DNA of 64,000 nt from NCBI GenBank assembly GCA_963741305.1, contig CAVUHL010000001.1, positions 23,486-87,485 on the forward strand, in the 5' to 3' direction. Below, piece after piece: positions 36,853-45,697 of this stretch. This DNA comes from DATMER01 sp963741305. GTDB taxonomy: Bacteria; Acidobacteriota; Thermoanaerobaculia; Multivoradales; UBA5704. The position numbers and the translations under genes were made by a program. The notes beneath the pieces were generated by a model, which saw nothing but the letters and a program-made list of their open reading frames with translations, was not told where the DNA came from and ran no database searches. Every line of letters starts with the position of its first letter. Within the stretch, counting starts at the first letter, position 1.

Positions 36853-38439
36853 AGAGGCTGTGAAAAAATCCCGGGATGGGGGTTTTCTGAGTCTCGTGTT
36901 CATGAGACACTTGTTCATGGGCGATACCCTGTTCTCCCTCCCCGAACCGGAAGAACGTGTCGAGCGCGCCCGTGAAAGGAAAGCCGCGTCTGGTGCTGCC
37001 CAACCGGGCGCAGGTGGAGCTGCGCCCGGTCGACCTGGAAAGCCTCCTGCCCGCCGACCACGCGGCTCGTGCTGTGTGGGAGTTCGTTGAGTCGCTGGAT
37101 CTGCGCCCTCTCTACGCGAAGGTGCAGGCGGTCGAGGGAGTTGCGGGCCGGCCGGCCATTGATCCGCGGATCTACATGGCCTTGTGGCTGTACGCCACCA
37201 TTGAGGGTGTGGGCAGCGCGCGAGCGCTGGAGCGGCTGACCCAGCAGCACGATGCGTATCGGTGGATTTTGGGAGGCGTGTCGGTCAACTACCATTCGCT
37301 GTCGGACTTTCGGGTTGACCATGCGGAGTACCTCGACGGGGTGCTGACACACAGCGTGGCGGTCTTGATGGATCAAGGATTAGTGGAGCTGAAGCGGGTG
37401 TCGCAGGATGGTATCCGGGTGCGTGCGAGTGCAGGAGCCGCCTCGTTTCGGCGCGAAGAGACTCTGAATCGTTGCCGAGAAGAGGCTGAGGAGCAGGTCC
37501 GGCTTCTTCGCCGGGAGCTAGAGCAACATCCAGAGGCGACGAGCCGCCGTCAGGCGGCAGCCCGCCAGCGAGCGGTCGAAGACCGTCGCCAACGGGTGGA
37601 GGCGGCGCTGGAGCAGATGCCGGATATCGCCGCCAAGAAGTCGGCAGCGGACAAGGACAAAGCCCGTGTGTCGACGACGGATGCTGAGTCGCGGGTGATG
37701 AAGATGGGAGATGGAGGCTTTCGTCCTGCCTACAACGGCCAGTTTGCGGTGGATACGCAGACGCAGATCGTGGTGGGTGTGGGGCTGAGCAACAGTGGCA
37801 GTGACCAAGGCAAGTTGTCGCCGATGATCGACCAACTTCAGGAGCGCTATGGGCTGACCCCGTCGGAGATCTTGGTGGATGGTGGCTTTGCCGGGCTGAA
37901 AGACATTGAGAAGGCCAGCGAATCGGGCGCCGTGATCTATGCTCCTGTGGCCAAGCCCAAGGACAAGACACGCGATCCGTATGTGCCTCTTGCGACCGAT
38001 TCCTCGGCGGTTGCGCAGTGGCGCCAGCGCATGGGGACCCCCGAGGCCAAGGAGATCTACAAGCAGCGAGCTTCCACGGTGGAGTGCGTCAATGCCTTGG
38101 CCCGTAACCGCGGGCTCCAGCGCCTGCTGGTACGAGGCCAGCACAAAGCTCGTGCCGTCTTCTTATGGTTTGCCATCGCCCACAATCTGGTTCCGTAGTC
38201 TCTCTGGGCGCCGGAGTTACGGCGGTAGCCTGAGGGAGGCATCCCAAGGACAAAACAGGGCAGTGAGTTACTCTCGACGAGCCTACCGGGGCCTCCCAGA
38301 CGCTTCGGAGAAGGGCGTTGGCCTTCGTAGCCTCCTTCAATAACCTGCGCCTCAAGGCCCACCGAGGGCTCCCTTGCGAGGTCTGCCCAGACCAGCCCTC
38401 ACAAATCGCCCCCCGAAGCTGGATTTTTTCACAAGCTCT
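36853..38439 (+). mobile_element. IS1182-type insertion sequence with terminal inverted repeats
   Basis: Left end AGAGGCTGTGAAAAAATCC (36853) matches the reverse complement of the right end GGATTTTTTCACAAGCTCT (38421-38439) at 17 of 19 positions. The element is about 1.59 kb with one transposase. A target duplication was not clear. Confidence 0.75.
36917..38198 (+). CDS. IS1182-family transposase, one early frameshift
   Basis: The start region MGDTLFSLPEPEERVERA (ATG 36917) is one frame; near 36965 a one-base change leads to the main frame: PVKGKPRLVLPNRAQVELRP, VDLESLLPADHAARAVWEFV, RPAIDPRIYMALWLYATIEG, HSLSDFRVDHAEYLDGVLTH. The DDE part has VSQDGIRVRASAGAASFRRE, GFRPAYNGQFAVDTQTQIVV, EILVDGGFAGLKDIE and ASTVECVNALARNRGLQRLL. 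It ends in NLVP. Cut-and-paste DDE transposase; the shift may inactivate it. Confidence 0.85.
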
Positions 38440-38462
38440 GACCCGAGCAAGGAGCTACCTCC

Positions 38463-38932
38463 ATGCCCAAGCTAGCAGAGCAGTCTACTATCCTGCGCAA
38501 CCCCACCTCCCGGCCCTCTGCCCCGGCGGCCTCCCCGCCGGCCGGCAAGCCGCCCGCCCCGCCTCCGGCCAAGCCGGAAGACTGGGAGGGACAACCCGCT
38601 TTCCGCGAGACGTTCCTCCTGTACTTCACCGACCCGCAAGCCAACGACACGCTCCGGAGCCTCGGTGTCCTGCTTCACGAATTCGTCCTGGAGTTCTGGC
38701 GCATGTGGCCCTCTCACCCGGAGGGGATCTTCCTCGCTTCCGTTCGTTCCGCCGTGGGAGACCTGCGCCACGTTGAAGGAGCCCTCCGGGAGTGGACTGC
38801 GGCCCCGCATTCGCAATGGAAGGCTCTCACGAGGTCCGCGTCGCCGGGGTGGGGGCCGATGTCGCCGTCACTCTCGGCGAGCTGGCCGGCCGCCTGGAGA
38901 AGGTTCTCGACTCCCAGAAAGGGGAGGCGTAG
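38463..38932 (+). CDS. Tandem paralogue A of an unknown family, one frameshift
   Basis: From ATG 38463: a proline-rich start, then FRETFLLYFTDPQANDTLRS, EFWRMWPSHPEGIFLASVRS and AVGDLRHVEGAL. Near 38810 the frame changes and ends VAVTLGELAGRLEKVLDSQK, GEA. The same pattern (FRE-x-FL, W-P-x-PEG, DLRH-x(Q/E)G) occurs in the next two genes, so all three are paralogues. TAG is followed two bases later by the next ATG. Family and function unknown. Confidence 0.6.
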
Positions 38933-38934
38933 CC

Positions 38935-39384
38935 ATGACGCAAGCCCCTTTGCCCTCCGATCCGCCCTCCCCGCCGGCCACGGAGAACGAAGACGAAAAG
39001 CCCATCGGCCCGCCCGTCATCGATCCGGAGCACCACGAGGACTTCCCCGTCTTCCGAGAGTGCTTCCTCTACCGCATCGCCGGAGCCGACTCCAACGCTA
39101 CCCTCCGGGCCTTCGGCGATCTCTTCTACCAGCTCATCCTCGAATACTCGGAATGGTGGCCCCCTCAGCCGGAAGGCACTCTCCGGGGTGGGCTCCGGGC
39201 CGCCATCGCGGACCTGCGCCACGTCCAGGGCTTCCTCCTCCTGGAGTGGACGGGGCCGGAGGCGAGTTTCGAGACTCCCCACGAGGAGCACCTTGCTCGG
39301 GTGGGAGGCGAGATCGCCCTTGAGGTGGGCAAGCTGGCAGACCGCCTGGAAACGGAGATGGGGCCGTGGCGGGGGGAGGCGTAG
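38935..39384 (+). CDS. Tandem paralogue B of an unknown family
   Basis: 149 residues, intact. ATG 38935 follows GGGGAGG-CG-TAG-CC, so its ribosome site lies in the end of the previous gene. Core: FRECFLYRIAGADSNATLRA, FGDLFYQLILEYSEWWPPQP, GLRAAIADLRHVQGFLLLEW, EIALEVGKLADRLETEMGPW. Mostly helical, no signal peptide or membrane segment. Probably forms hetero-oligomers with A and C, as the genes are co-translated; inferred. Confidence 0.7.
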   Translation: MTQAPLPSDPPSPPATENEDEKPIGPPVIDPEHHEDFPVFRECFLYRIAGADSNATLRAFGDLFYQLILEYSEWWPPQPEGTLRGGLRAAIADLRHVQGFLLLEWTGPEASFETPHEEHLARVGGEIALEVGKLADRLETEMGPWRGEA

Positions 39385-39386
39385 CC

Positions 39387-39824
39387 ATGGCGCACCTCCC
39401 ACCTTCCGATCCTCCGGCCGCCCTCCCACCCTCGGCGCCCGTCCTCCCGTTCCCGCCTTTCGCCTGGGAGGCCCGCGCCGTCTTCCGCGAGTCCTTCCTC
39501 TACCTCTTCACCATTCCCGGTGTCGCGGAAGCTCTCCGGCGCCTGGGGACCCACTTCTACGACCTCACCCTTGAGCATTCCGAGGACTGGCCGGACTGGC
39601 CCGAGAGCACCACCCGGGCCGAGCTGCGGGCCTTGGCCCTGGATCTTCGGCACGCGCAAGGCTTCCTCATGTCCGTCTGGAAGGAAATCGAGGTTTCGAG
39701 CGTGGCGCCCGCAGATCTCCCGCTCTGCCTGAAGGCGCAGGACTGGGCCGGGAGGGTGGCGCAGATCGCCCTCGAAGTCGAGGCGGCCCTGGGGCCGGCA
39801 CCCAAGGTGGGGGAGGTGCCATGA
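39387..39824 (+). CDS. Tandem paralogue C of an unknown family
   Basis: 145 residues from ATG 39387, again with the GGGGGAGG-CG-TAG-CC-ATG junction seen before B. Core: FRESFLYLFTIPGVAEALRR, LEHSEDWPDWPESTTRAELR, ALALDLRHAQGFLMSVWKEI. It overlaps the next start by ATGA. Function unknown. Confidence 0.7.
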   Translation: MAHLPPSDPPAALPPSAPVLPFPPFAWEARAVFRESFLYLFTIPGVAEALRRLGTHFYDLTLEHSEDWPDWPESTTRAELRALALDLRHAQGFLMSVWKEIEVSSVAPADLPLCLKAQDWAGRVAQIALEVEAALGPAPKVGEVP

Positions 39825-40012
39825 GCTGGCCCTACTGCCGCCCGAGCACCGAGGCCACCTACACCGTCACCGCCCGGCCGGACCAGGCCGAACGGTGGGA
39901 GGCCGCCGCCGCCGTTGACGGGCGGGGAGCGGTCGGCTCGTGGTTGGCAGAGTCGGCGGATGATCACGTGCGGGAGCGGGCGCGCAAGCACCTCCCGCCG
40001 GCCCTGACGTGA
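39821..40012 (+). CDS. Small ribbon-helix-helix-like protein
   Basis: 63 residues, ATGA overlap with the previous gene. YTVTARPDQAERWEAAAAVD, GRGAVGSWLAESADDHVRER resembles the ribbon-helix-helix pattern (a beta strand, then Q-x2-RWEAAA and a second helix) of small DNA-binding regulators. It may control the preceding operon. It ends overlapping a GTG start at 40009. Confidence 0.55.
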   Translation: MSWPYCRPSTEATYTVTARPDQAERWEAAAAVDGRGAVGSWLAESADDHVRERARKHLPPALT

Positions 40013-40455
40013 TTTCAGCCATCCATCAGGGTGCTCGTGCCGAGATACCAGCGCCCGGCCGGAGGGATGGGGAAATCGAGGTGCGCGGGGCGGTCTCCGG
40101 TTCCTTCGCGATCTTCCGCGGTGACGGCCGGGGTCTGGGTGAGCCCGGCTGTTCCCTCTTCTCCCTGGTCCACCCGCCCAGCCGGCGGATCATCGACACG
40201 CTTCACCTCCGCCGGAAGTCCTGCAACGCCCAGCCGGCCGAGTTGGCCATGCTGCGCGTCAACTGGCGGGAGAGAAGACCCGGCGAAGGTCTTGGGAGAC
40301 GCTCCCGACCCGGGGAGGGCACGCAAAGCCTCCTCCGGCTTCTCGAGAAGCTGAACCGCCCGTTGCAGATTCGCGGTGGCGGTCCTCTCTGGGGGCCGTC
40401 CCCCTCCTCCTGGCTGCTAGCCCAACTTACCACGCTTTGCGCGATAAAGTTTTGA
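40009..40455 (+). CDS. Hypothetical protein, last of the compact cluster
   Basis: GTG 40009 overlaps the preceding TGA. SGSFAIFRGDGRG and LFSLVHPPSRRIIDTLHLRR resemble short beta-rich accessory proteins, followed by NAQPAELAMLRVNWRE. The last third is low complexity and probably not native. No family recognised; the evidence is position and overlap. Confidence 0.35.
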   Translation: MISAIHQGARAEIPAPGRRDGEIEVRGAVSGSFAIFRGDGRGLGEPGCSLFSLVHPPSRRIIDTLHLRRKSCNAQPAELAMLRVNWRERRPGEGLGRRSRPGEGTQSLLRLLEKLNRPLQIRGGGPLWGPSPSSWLLAQLTTLCAIKF

Positions 40456-40633
40456 AAAGATCGGGCCGAGCTATTTTTCGTCACTGCAAACCCTTCGCTA
40501 AAGAACCTCCTGGACTAGTTTGTCCGAGGATTCCGGACAGATGGCCGAATTGGCGCTCTCCTCGTGTCCGGTTAGAAGTCAAATAGAGAATCAATGGGTC
40601 AGCGGGGGCGTCTATTTCTCGTTGCGACCGATC

Positions 40634-40680
40634 GGGACTTTCCGCCGCCCGGTCGACTGGTCGAGATCGATGGCCGGCTC
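40634..40680 (+). pseudogene. Fragment of the alpha/beta-hydrolase gene at 43389
   Basis: GACTTTCCGCCGCC(C/T)GGTCG to GATCGATGGCCGGCTC matches the hydrolase gene near 43497-43545 and encodes DFPPPGRLVEIDGRL. It is an isolated duplicate. I see no intact gene in 40456-41308 otherwise. Confidence 0.6.
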
Positions 40681-41308
40681 GCCCGCCGACGAACGACCTC
40701 GTGGAACCTCACCCCCCCAAGCCGCTGGTGGAGGAGGTCCACGTGCCGGCCCCATGTACCCGCCGCTCGGCGGTCGCTAGATCCACGGGCGCTCAGCGCT
40801 GCGCTCCGACCATAGGTGTCAGGGTCTTTTAAAGCGCTGGTGGGGGAGGGGCTCGTCCAGGCAAAACGACCGAGAAAGTTGCCAGTCGTGTAGTCGGCTC
40901 CTGCCTGTCGGATAACGTTCCTTGATTCCCTGAAGCTCTAGATGCTTATGCGACAGCAGGTGGCCGGTTCGCCGCCTTATCTCCCGTCTCTTCAACGACA
41001 TAACCTTTGCGCATCTCTCCGCTCAACCCTGCGGGATAAGTGAAAGGGAAACCCTCGGAATCGTGTCTGCTTGGCCGACCGGACCGCCTGGGTTGACGGG
41101 CCTTCAGGAATCAGTGTAGGATTGCTTCGACTCATAGAATGAAGGACATACGCTAATCCTCCCTGTATTCAAAGGTGGGTCTGGCGTTTGTCGGTAAGCA
41201 ATCTGGGAGGGATTGGCGGATAATCCAGCTAGGCGGTTGGGCGCCGCCCACGAAGGAGAGAGTCCTTAGTCATCAGCTAGATTGGTGGTATCAAATTTAG
41301 GAGAAGAA

Positions 41309-42043
41309 ATGAGACCGCAGCTTATCCCTATTCTTTTGGCAGCGATGCTTAAGTCCACGACGCTACTCGCGGCGTCCAATTGCATGTACTTTCAAAATTA
41401 CAGTGACACGCTCGATCCGATGCTTTACAAGGATGCTCCGCCAGAGTTAGTGACTCTTATACAAGATAAGATCGGACTCAGCTACTTCCTGCCAGAAGAC
41501 GTGCGCGTGGTAGATGCACTAGGATTTAGTCACTACCCGGAGGAAATCGGCTACTGGCGGACGCGATCAAAAACGGTTTATTCATACAGTAATGGTAAGA
41601 AGGAAGCATTCTGTACGAAATACATACTCTTTGACGGTCTTTGGTACTACAACCTTGATTCAGACAGCGAAACAGACAAGAACATAGTCGAATGGATGCA
41701 CGTGGGCAAAGTCATGGATCAAAAGTATCATTCTAGTGATATATTGGCAGCTATAAATGGGAAGTTTCCCGGTCTTAAACAGGATGGAATTTATCTGGCT
41801 GGGAAGTTTAAGCTCGGCGACAAGTTTTTTGACTTACACGCTACGACGTTTGGGACGGCAGATGGTTACTGGTATGCGCAGGCAAATATGTCAGGATGTA
41901 GAGATATGGTGGATAGGGAGCTGGACAGAACCATCATTCAGTATAATTTCACTAATAGGACCGAGGGAGTTCGCTGGTTTATTAATTGTAAAAAACAATA
42001 TGAAGAGCTAAGAGCGAAAAGTAAGGCTATTGATATTGATTAA
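41309..42043 (+). CDS. Unknown exported protein of low GC content
   Basis: 244 residues from ATG 41309 with AGGAG seven bases upstream. Residues 1-22 form a signal peptide (MRPQLIPILLAAMLKSTTLL). The mature protein has six cysteines spread along its length and aromatic-rich segments (WYYNLDSDSETDKNIVEWMH, GYWYAQANMSGCRDMVDREL, VRWFINCKKQYEELRAKSKA). Base composition is far lower in GC than its surroundings, a sign of transfer. No family recognised. It precedes the RiPP precursor at 42183 on the same strand, but with 139 bases between. Confidence 0.7.
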   Translation: MRPQLIPILLAAMLKSTTLLAASNCMYFQNYSDTLDPMLYKDAPPELVTLIQDKIGLSYFLPEDVRVVDALGFSHYPEEIGYWRTRSKTVYSYSNGKKEAFCTKYILFDGLWYYNLDSDSETDKNIVEWMHVGKVMDQKYHSSDILAAINGKFPGLKQDGIYLAGKFKLGDKFFDLHATTFGTADGYWYAQANMSGCRDMVDRELDRTIIQYNFTNRTEGVRWFINCKKQYEELRAKSKAIDID

Positions 42044-42182
42044 ACATCGAGCCGAAATCAGCGCGCCCAACCCGAGCGGTCGAGCGGACAGAAACCGCAA
42101 ACAGCGCGGTTCCTGCGCGCTCACCGCCATCAGCGTTGGCCGTCGCAAGGAAAAGTCTTCACACAAGTGAAAGGAGAAGCGT

Positions 42183-42329
42183 ATGAAGAAAGCCATCAGA
42201 AAAAAGTTAACGCTGAGTAAGGAAACGGTCGCTAATCTTGAAGCCAACGATCTGGTCAAGGTTGGAGGTGGCATCTGGACCATAGATGTTGCCGTTTGTA
42301 CCACTTCGACGTGTGGAGATCAGTGGTAG
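42183..42329 (+). CDS. RiPP precursor peptide, class I lanthipeptide-like
   Basis: 48 residues, ATG 42183 with GGAGAAGCGT before it. The leader MKKAIRKKLTLSKETVANLE, then LVKVGGG, matches the pattern KKL-x-L-(S/N)KET-(V/L)-x-NL...L-x-x-V-x-GG of class I lanthipeptide and related precursors, with a double-glycine cleavage site. The core is IWTIDVAVCTTSTCGDQW: two cysteines with three threonines and a serine nearby, suitable for lanthionine rings. No LanB, LanC, protease or exporter is visible in this window, so the precursor is an orphan here. Confidence 0.75.
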   Translation: MKKAIRKKLTLSKETVANLEANDLVKVGGGIWTIDVAVCTTSTCGDQW

Positions 42330-42480
42330 AGATACCTTGGATAGGGCCCATTCCCAAGCAGATGCCATGCGTTGGAGAAGCTGCTATTAGTGCTAGACAA
42401 CTGGAGAGGCCCTTCCCTGTGAGAGTCTCTCCGCCGAGTGCGAAAACGCAGAAGCTGCTTGGCGCCTCCGCTACGCTCCG

Positions 42481-43134
42481 GTGCCAAACAGCTTGGAACC
42501 TTTGTCTGCACCCAGACTGGGATCGGGCAAGCAGACCCGCTTCGTCCAGGTGGAAGCGGCCAGCCAGTTGGCACAACCAGACGTAGAGGCGCTGATTGCC
42601 GCCGCGATTGATCGGACGAGTGTTCCCTTGCCATCCGAGGGGAGGGGCAGTCTCATCATTAAGTCGGCTGCCGCGAAGCCGCCCGCAGTCACGCCGGAGG
42701 TCGAAGAAGTGACGGCGGGCGTTGCTGAGGCAACGGGCTTGACACAAGCAGAGATTTCCGGCATCTCGCCCTTTTTTATCGTGAGACACGTACCGTCATC
42801 GCTTTCGTTTTACCGAGACCGGCTTGGATTTGAGATCACTTTCCAGGGGCCTCCTGACGACATCTTCTTCGGCATCGTTCGCAGAGGCGGCGCGATGATC
42901 ATGCTCAAAGACATTGGCGTGGATCCAATGCCGAACTACACGCGGGACGTCAAGAAAGGCATCGCCCGCTGGGACGCTTATCTTGCTGTCCCGGATCCCG
43001 ATGCACTGGCGGCCGAATTTGCTTCGCGCAATGTCGAGTTTTTCGAGCCACTGAAGGACACTGATGACGGATTGCGTGGTTTCGAGCTCAAGGACGCCGA
43101 CGGCTATGTGTTGTTCTTCGGTCGTCCTCGGTGA
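42481..43134 (+). CDS. DUF1801 tail fused to a VOC/glyoxalase-family protein
   Basis: Residues 1-65 (SGKQTRFVQVEAASQLAQPD, LIAAAIDRTSVPLPSEGRGS, LIIKSAAAK) look like the end of a DUF1801 protein. Residues 95-217 form a complete VOC domain: SPFFIVRHVPSSLSFYRDRL, GGAMIMLKDIGVDPMPNY, WDAYLAVPDPDALAAEFASR, FELKDADGYVLFFGRP. VOC proteins bind metal for lyase, dioxygenase or antibiotic-sequestering activities. The fusion appears to arise from truncation of a DUF1801 gene that removed its start and stop. A restart within it is possible. Confidence 0.65.
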   Translation: MPNSLEPLSAPRLGSGKQTRFVQVEAASQLAQPDVEALIAAAIDRTSVPLPSEGRGSLIIKSAAAKPPAVTPEVEEVTAGVAEATGLTQAEISGISPFFIVRHVPSSLSFYRDRLGFEITFQGPPDDIFFGIVRRGGAMIMLKDIGVDPMPNYTRDVKKGIARWDAYLAVPDPDALAAEFASRNVEFFEPLKDTDDGLRGFELKDADGYVLFFGRPR

Positions 43135-43388
43135 TGAGCGTCAGTCGACGCGCGCTCGCGTCGCTTAGGCAGAGGTCAGCGCGCCGCCGCTGACCGGACG
43201 TTATGTGCACTCGCGGCGAACTTTCCCTCCTGTAGAGATTTGCAGATCATCGAGCCGACCCGCCTGCTCAAGCCGGAGTGCCGCACGCCCTGGCAGATGC
43301 AGCTCGCCAGCGCGCTGTGCCGGTACGTCGAGATGGCGAAGTTGGTTACTCAGCGTAATCTTTCGCCGCCCCGTGCGTAAGAGTTGCC

Positions 43389-44387
43389 ATGAAGAAGTGG
43401 CTCAAGCGACTCCTCGTCAGCTTCGTAGGCTTGGTCTTCCTCTTTCTGACGGTGAGCCTCGTCGTGCGACAGATTGCAATTCATCGGGCGAAGCGAGACT
43501 TTCCGCCGCCTGGTCGAATGATCGAGATCGATGGCCGGCTCTCCCACATCCACTGCACCGGACGGGGCTCCCCGACGATCCTCCCGGAGTCGGGACTGGA
43601 CGACCGCGGATCCTGGTCTTGGTCTGGCATCCAGGACGAGCTCTCCCAGATCTCCAGGGTCTGCGTCTATGACCGGGCGGGCTTTCTGTGGAGCGAGCCG
43701 CGCGAGGAGCCGCGGGACGCCGAGCGGATCGCTGGCGAGCTGCACGCCCTCCTTTCCGCCGCGTCAGTGCCGCCGCCGTACGTGATGGTCGCCCACTCGA
43801 ACGCGGGGCTGCTGGTGCGGGTCTTTGATGGGCGGTACCCGGGCGAGGCCGCCGGCTTCGTCTTCGTCGACGCATCGCACCCGGAGCAGGACCGCCGGTT
43901 TCCCGCCGAGATCCGTCAGCGGATCGAGAGGCGCAAGTCGGAACCTGACTATCGCTGGCTCTTCAGGATCCTGGCTCCGTACCGGATCTTCGCCCCCGAG
44001 CGCCCGACCGCGAGGTCCGCATTCTGGTGGCGGAGCTTTCCCGAGGGCGTACTGGCGGAGGCGCGCGCGGTCGACGCGATGTCCGAGCAGGCCGGCCGGA
44101 CGGGCTCGCTAGGGGATCGCCCGGTGGTGGTCCTGACCGCCGGCGTGACTCGGCCGATACCCGGCGTCTCCAAAGAGGGCAACGCTGCCATGCGGCGTAC
44201 CTGGCTGGAGCTGCACAGAGAGTTGGCCGGGCTTTCCACGAACTCGGACCACCGGATCGTCGAAGACTCCGCCCACTATATCCACTGGGATCAGCCGGAT
44301 ACGGTGGTCGCGGCAATCAGGGATGTGGTGACCGCGGTGCGGGAAGGAGGGCCGGTCCGGAAAGGGGCGGCCGAGGATCATCGATAA
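43389..44387 (+). CDS. Alpha/beta-hydrolase with N-terminal membrane anchor
   Basis: 332 residues. Residues 8-27 are a membrane segment (LLVSFVGLVFLFLTVSLVV). The fold follows: CTGRGSPTILPESGLDDRGS, VCVYDRAGFLWSEP, the nucleophile elbow VMVAHSNAGLLVRVF (Ser in HSNAG, in place of GHSxG), FVFVDASHPEQ, RPVVVLTAGVTRPI and the histidine region SAHYIHWDQPDTVV. The acid is likely D in the strand before GVTRPI or nearby. Substrate unknown. A copy of its 5' part lies at 40634-40680, so the gene has been partly duplicated. Confidence 0.75.
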   Translation: MKKWLKRLLVSFVGLVFLFLTVSLVVRQIAIHRAKRDFPPPGRMIEIDGRLSHIHCTGRGSPTILPESGLDDRGSWSWSGIQDELSQISRVCVYDRAGFLWSEPREEPRDAERIAGELHALLSAASVPPPYVMVAHSNAGLLVRVFDGRYPGEAAGFVFVDASHPEQDRRFPAEIRQRIERRKSEPDYRWLFRILAPYRIFAPERPTARSAFWWRSFPEGVLAEARAVDAMSEQAGRTGSLGDRPVVVLTAGVTRPIPGVSKEGNAAMRRTWLELHRELAGLSTNSDHRIVEDSAHYIHWDQPDTVVAAIRDVVTAVREGGPVRKGAAEDHR

Positions 44388-44677
44388 CGGCCATCCGGCT
44401 GCCCCACGGAATGGACAGTCCGCCCCTCGGATCGGTCAGTTCACGGGGTGGGCAATCGGCGTGCCCCATGGGGCGGACTGACCCTTTGGCGGGGGCGGGT
44501 CGGCGGCTGGTGGGCATGGTGGCAATGCTGATCTTCATCGACGGCTGTTAACACCCCGAGTACGTGCCCTGGACCGACATCGAGCAGGTCGACTTCGACC
44601 GCCCGCCGAACAGCCCCATCGGTGACAGGAGTTGAAGTCATCGGTACCTCAACACTCGCCCGGCACGTGGTGAGGGC

Positions 44678-44791
44678 GGCGCCTGCCAGTTCCTCCTCGA
44701 AAGAGGAGCGGAAGCGAACCGGCCCCTGCCCGAGACCGGCGAGACGCCGCTGCACCGCGCTGCGGTACTATCTCTGGAAACAGTGAGATAG
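44678..44791 (+). pseudogene. Ankyrin-repeat remnant
   Basis: The frame reads GACQFLLERGAEANRPLPET, GETPLHRAAVLSLETVR and stops at 44789. LL-x2-GA-x2-N and G-x-TPLH-x-A are the ankyrin consensus. No start or further repeats are in frame, so it is a fragment. The preceding stretch 44388-44677 holds no gene that I can support. Confidence 0.6.
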
Positions 44792-44816
44792 GACGAGCCA
44801 ACTCCCCATAGGAGAG

Positions 44817-45115
44817 GATTGGGCACGCCGATCCACGCCATGAAGCCGAAGCCGCGGACTTGGTCACCCAGAAAGGCGTCGCTGGTGGGGACGCCCGGGG
44901 TGCTCGCCAATCCGAACATGCCGACCTTCTGGTAAACGTTGCGGAGGTGCGGCGTTTAGATTCCTTCGTCCCCCATCGAAGGTATAGCGGCCGTCGGTGC
45001 CGAAGAAACCTGGAGCGGCCACGCCGAACTGCTCGTTCGCGCGGCGGTCGGTCACGTGGCAGGAAGCGCAGGTGCCTTGGTTGGTGAAGTCGGAGACGTT
45101 GTTCATAAAGCAGCT
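44817..45115 (-). pseudogene. Fragment of the di-haem cytochrome gene at 58792-61643
   Basis: On the minus strand: CFMNNVSDFTNQGTCASCHV, TDRRANEQFGVAAPGFFGTD, GRYTFDG, then decay. It matches 59345-59640 at roughly 90 per cent and in the same orientation. The CASCH haem site is kept but nothing else of the gene is present. It abuts the 5' end of the MiaE-like gene, marking a rearrangement junction near 45117. Confidence 0.8.
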
Positions 45116-45145
45116 GCCTGACCCGAGCCCCTCGGTTTCGAGGAG

Positions 45146-45681
45146 GTGTTCGCCGCGCTTCCCCCGCTGCACCCAACGCCCCGTTCATGGGCCGAGCTCG
45201 CCGCTGCCCGCTTGCCCGAATTCCTCGCCGACCACGCGGTCTGCGAACAGCAGGTCGCAATGTATGCCCTGTCGCTCGCCGGCTACTATCCCGACGACGC
45301 CGAACTCGTCGAACGCGCCGCGGATCTCGCGACTGAAGAGGTGCAGCATTTCCGCCGGGTGGTGGCGATCCTGAGAAGGCGGGGCTGGCCGCTCGGCGGA
45401 CGGCGGAAGAACCCCTGGGCTCAGAGCCTGAAGGCGCAGATCGTTCTCGGCCGCGAGCCCTGGACGAAAATCGACCGGCTGCTATTTGGCGCCATGATCG
45501 AGGCGCGGATCTGCGAGCGATTCACCCGGCTCCTAGAGGTCGTCGAAGACCCGGATGTCGCGCGTCTCCTCGCCGATCTCGCCCCGCGGGGCGCCGCCAC
45601 TGGCAGATCTTCTATCAACTCGCCGGCCGCGAGACCGATCTCGCGCGGGGGCTCGGAATCTCTCCAGCGGTTTACGGCTGA
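45146..45681 (+). CDS. miaE: MiaE-like tRNA hydroxylase, 5' truncated, one frameshift
   Basis: The diiron-carboxylate protein MiaE hydroxylates ms2i6A37 in tRNA. Visible: LADHAVCEQQVAMYALSLAG, ADLATEEVQHFRRVVAILRR, RRKNPWAQSLKAQIVLGREP, LFGAMIEARICERFTRLLEV. Metal ligands E in CEQQ, E and H in EEVQH and E in MIEAR are present. Near 45590 a one-base shift leads to RRHWQIFYQLAGRETDLARG and TGA at 45679. The frame is open upstream to the cytochrome fragment, so the original start has been lost; the GTG at 45146 is a convention. Confidence 0.65.
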
Positions 45682-45697
45682 GGTCTCTTTCAGCGGA

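Noticed and set aside
43135..43200. Possible integron attC site after the VOC gene, and another at 42066-42139
   Set aside because: Short hairpins are present, but the core sites do not match the RYYYAAC/GTTRRRY consensus and no integron integrase is visible.
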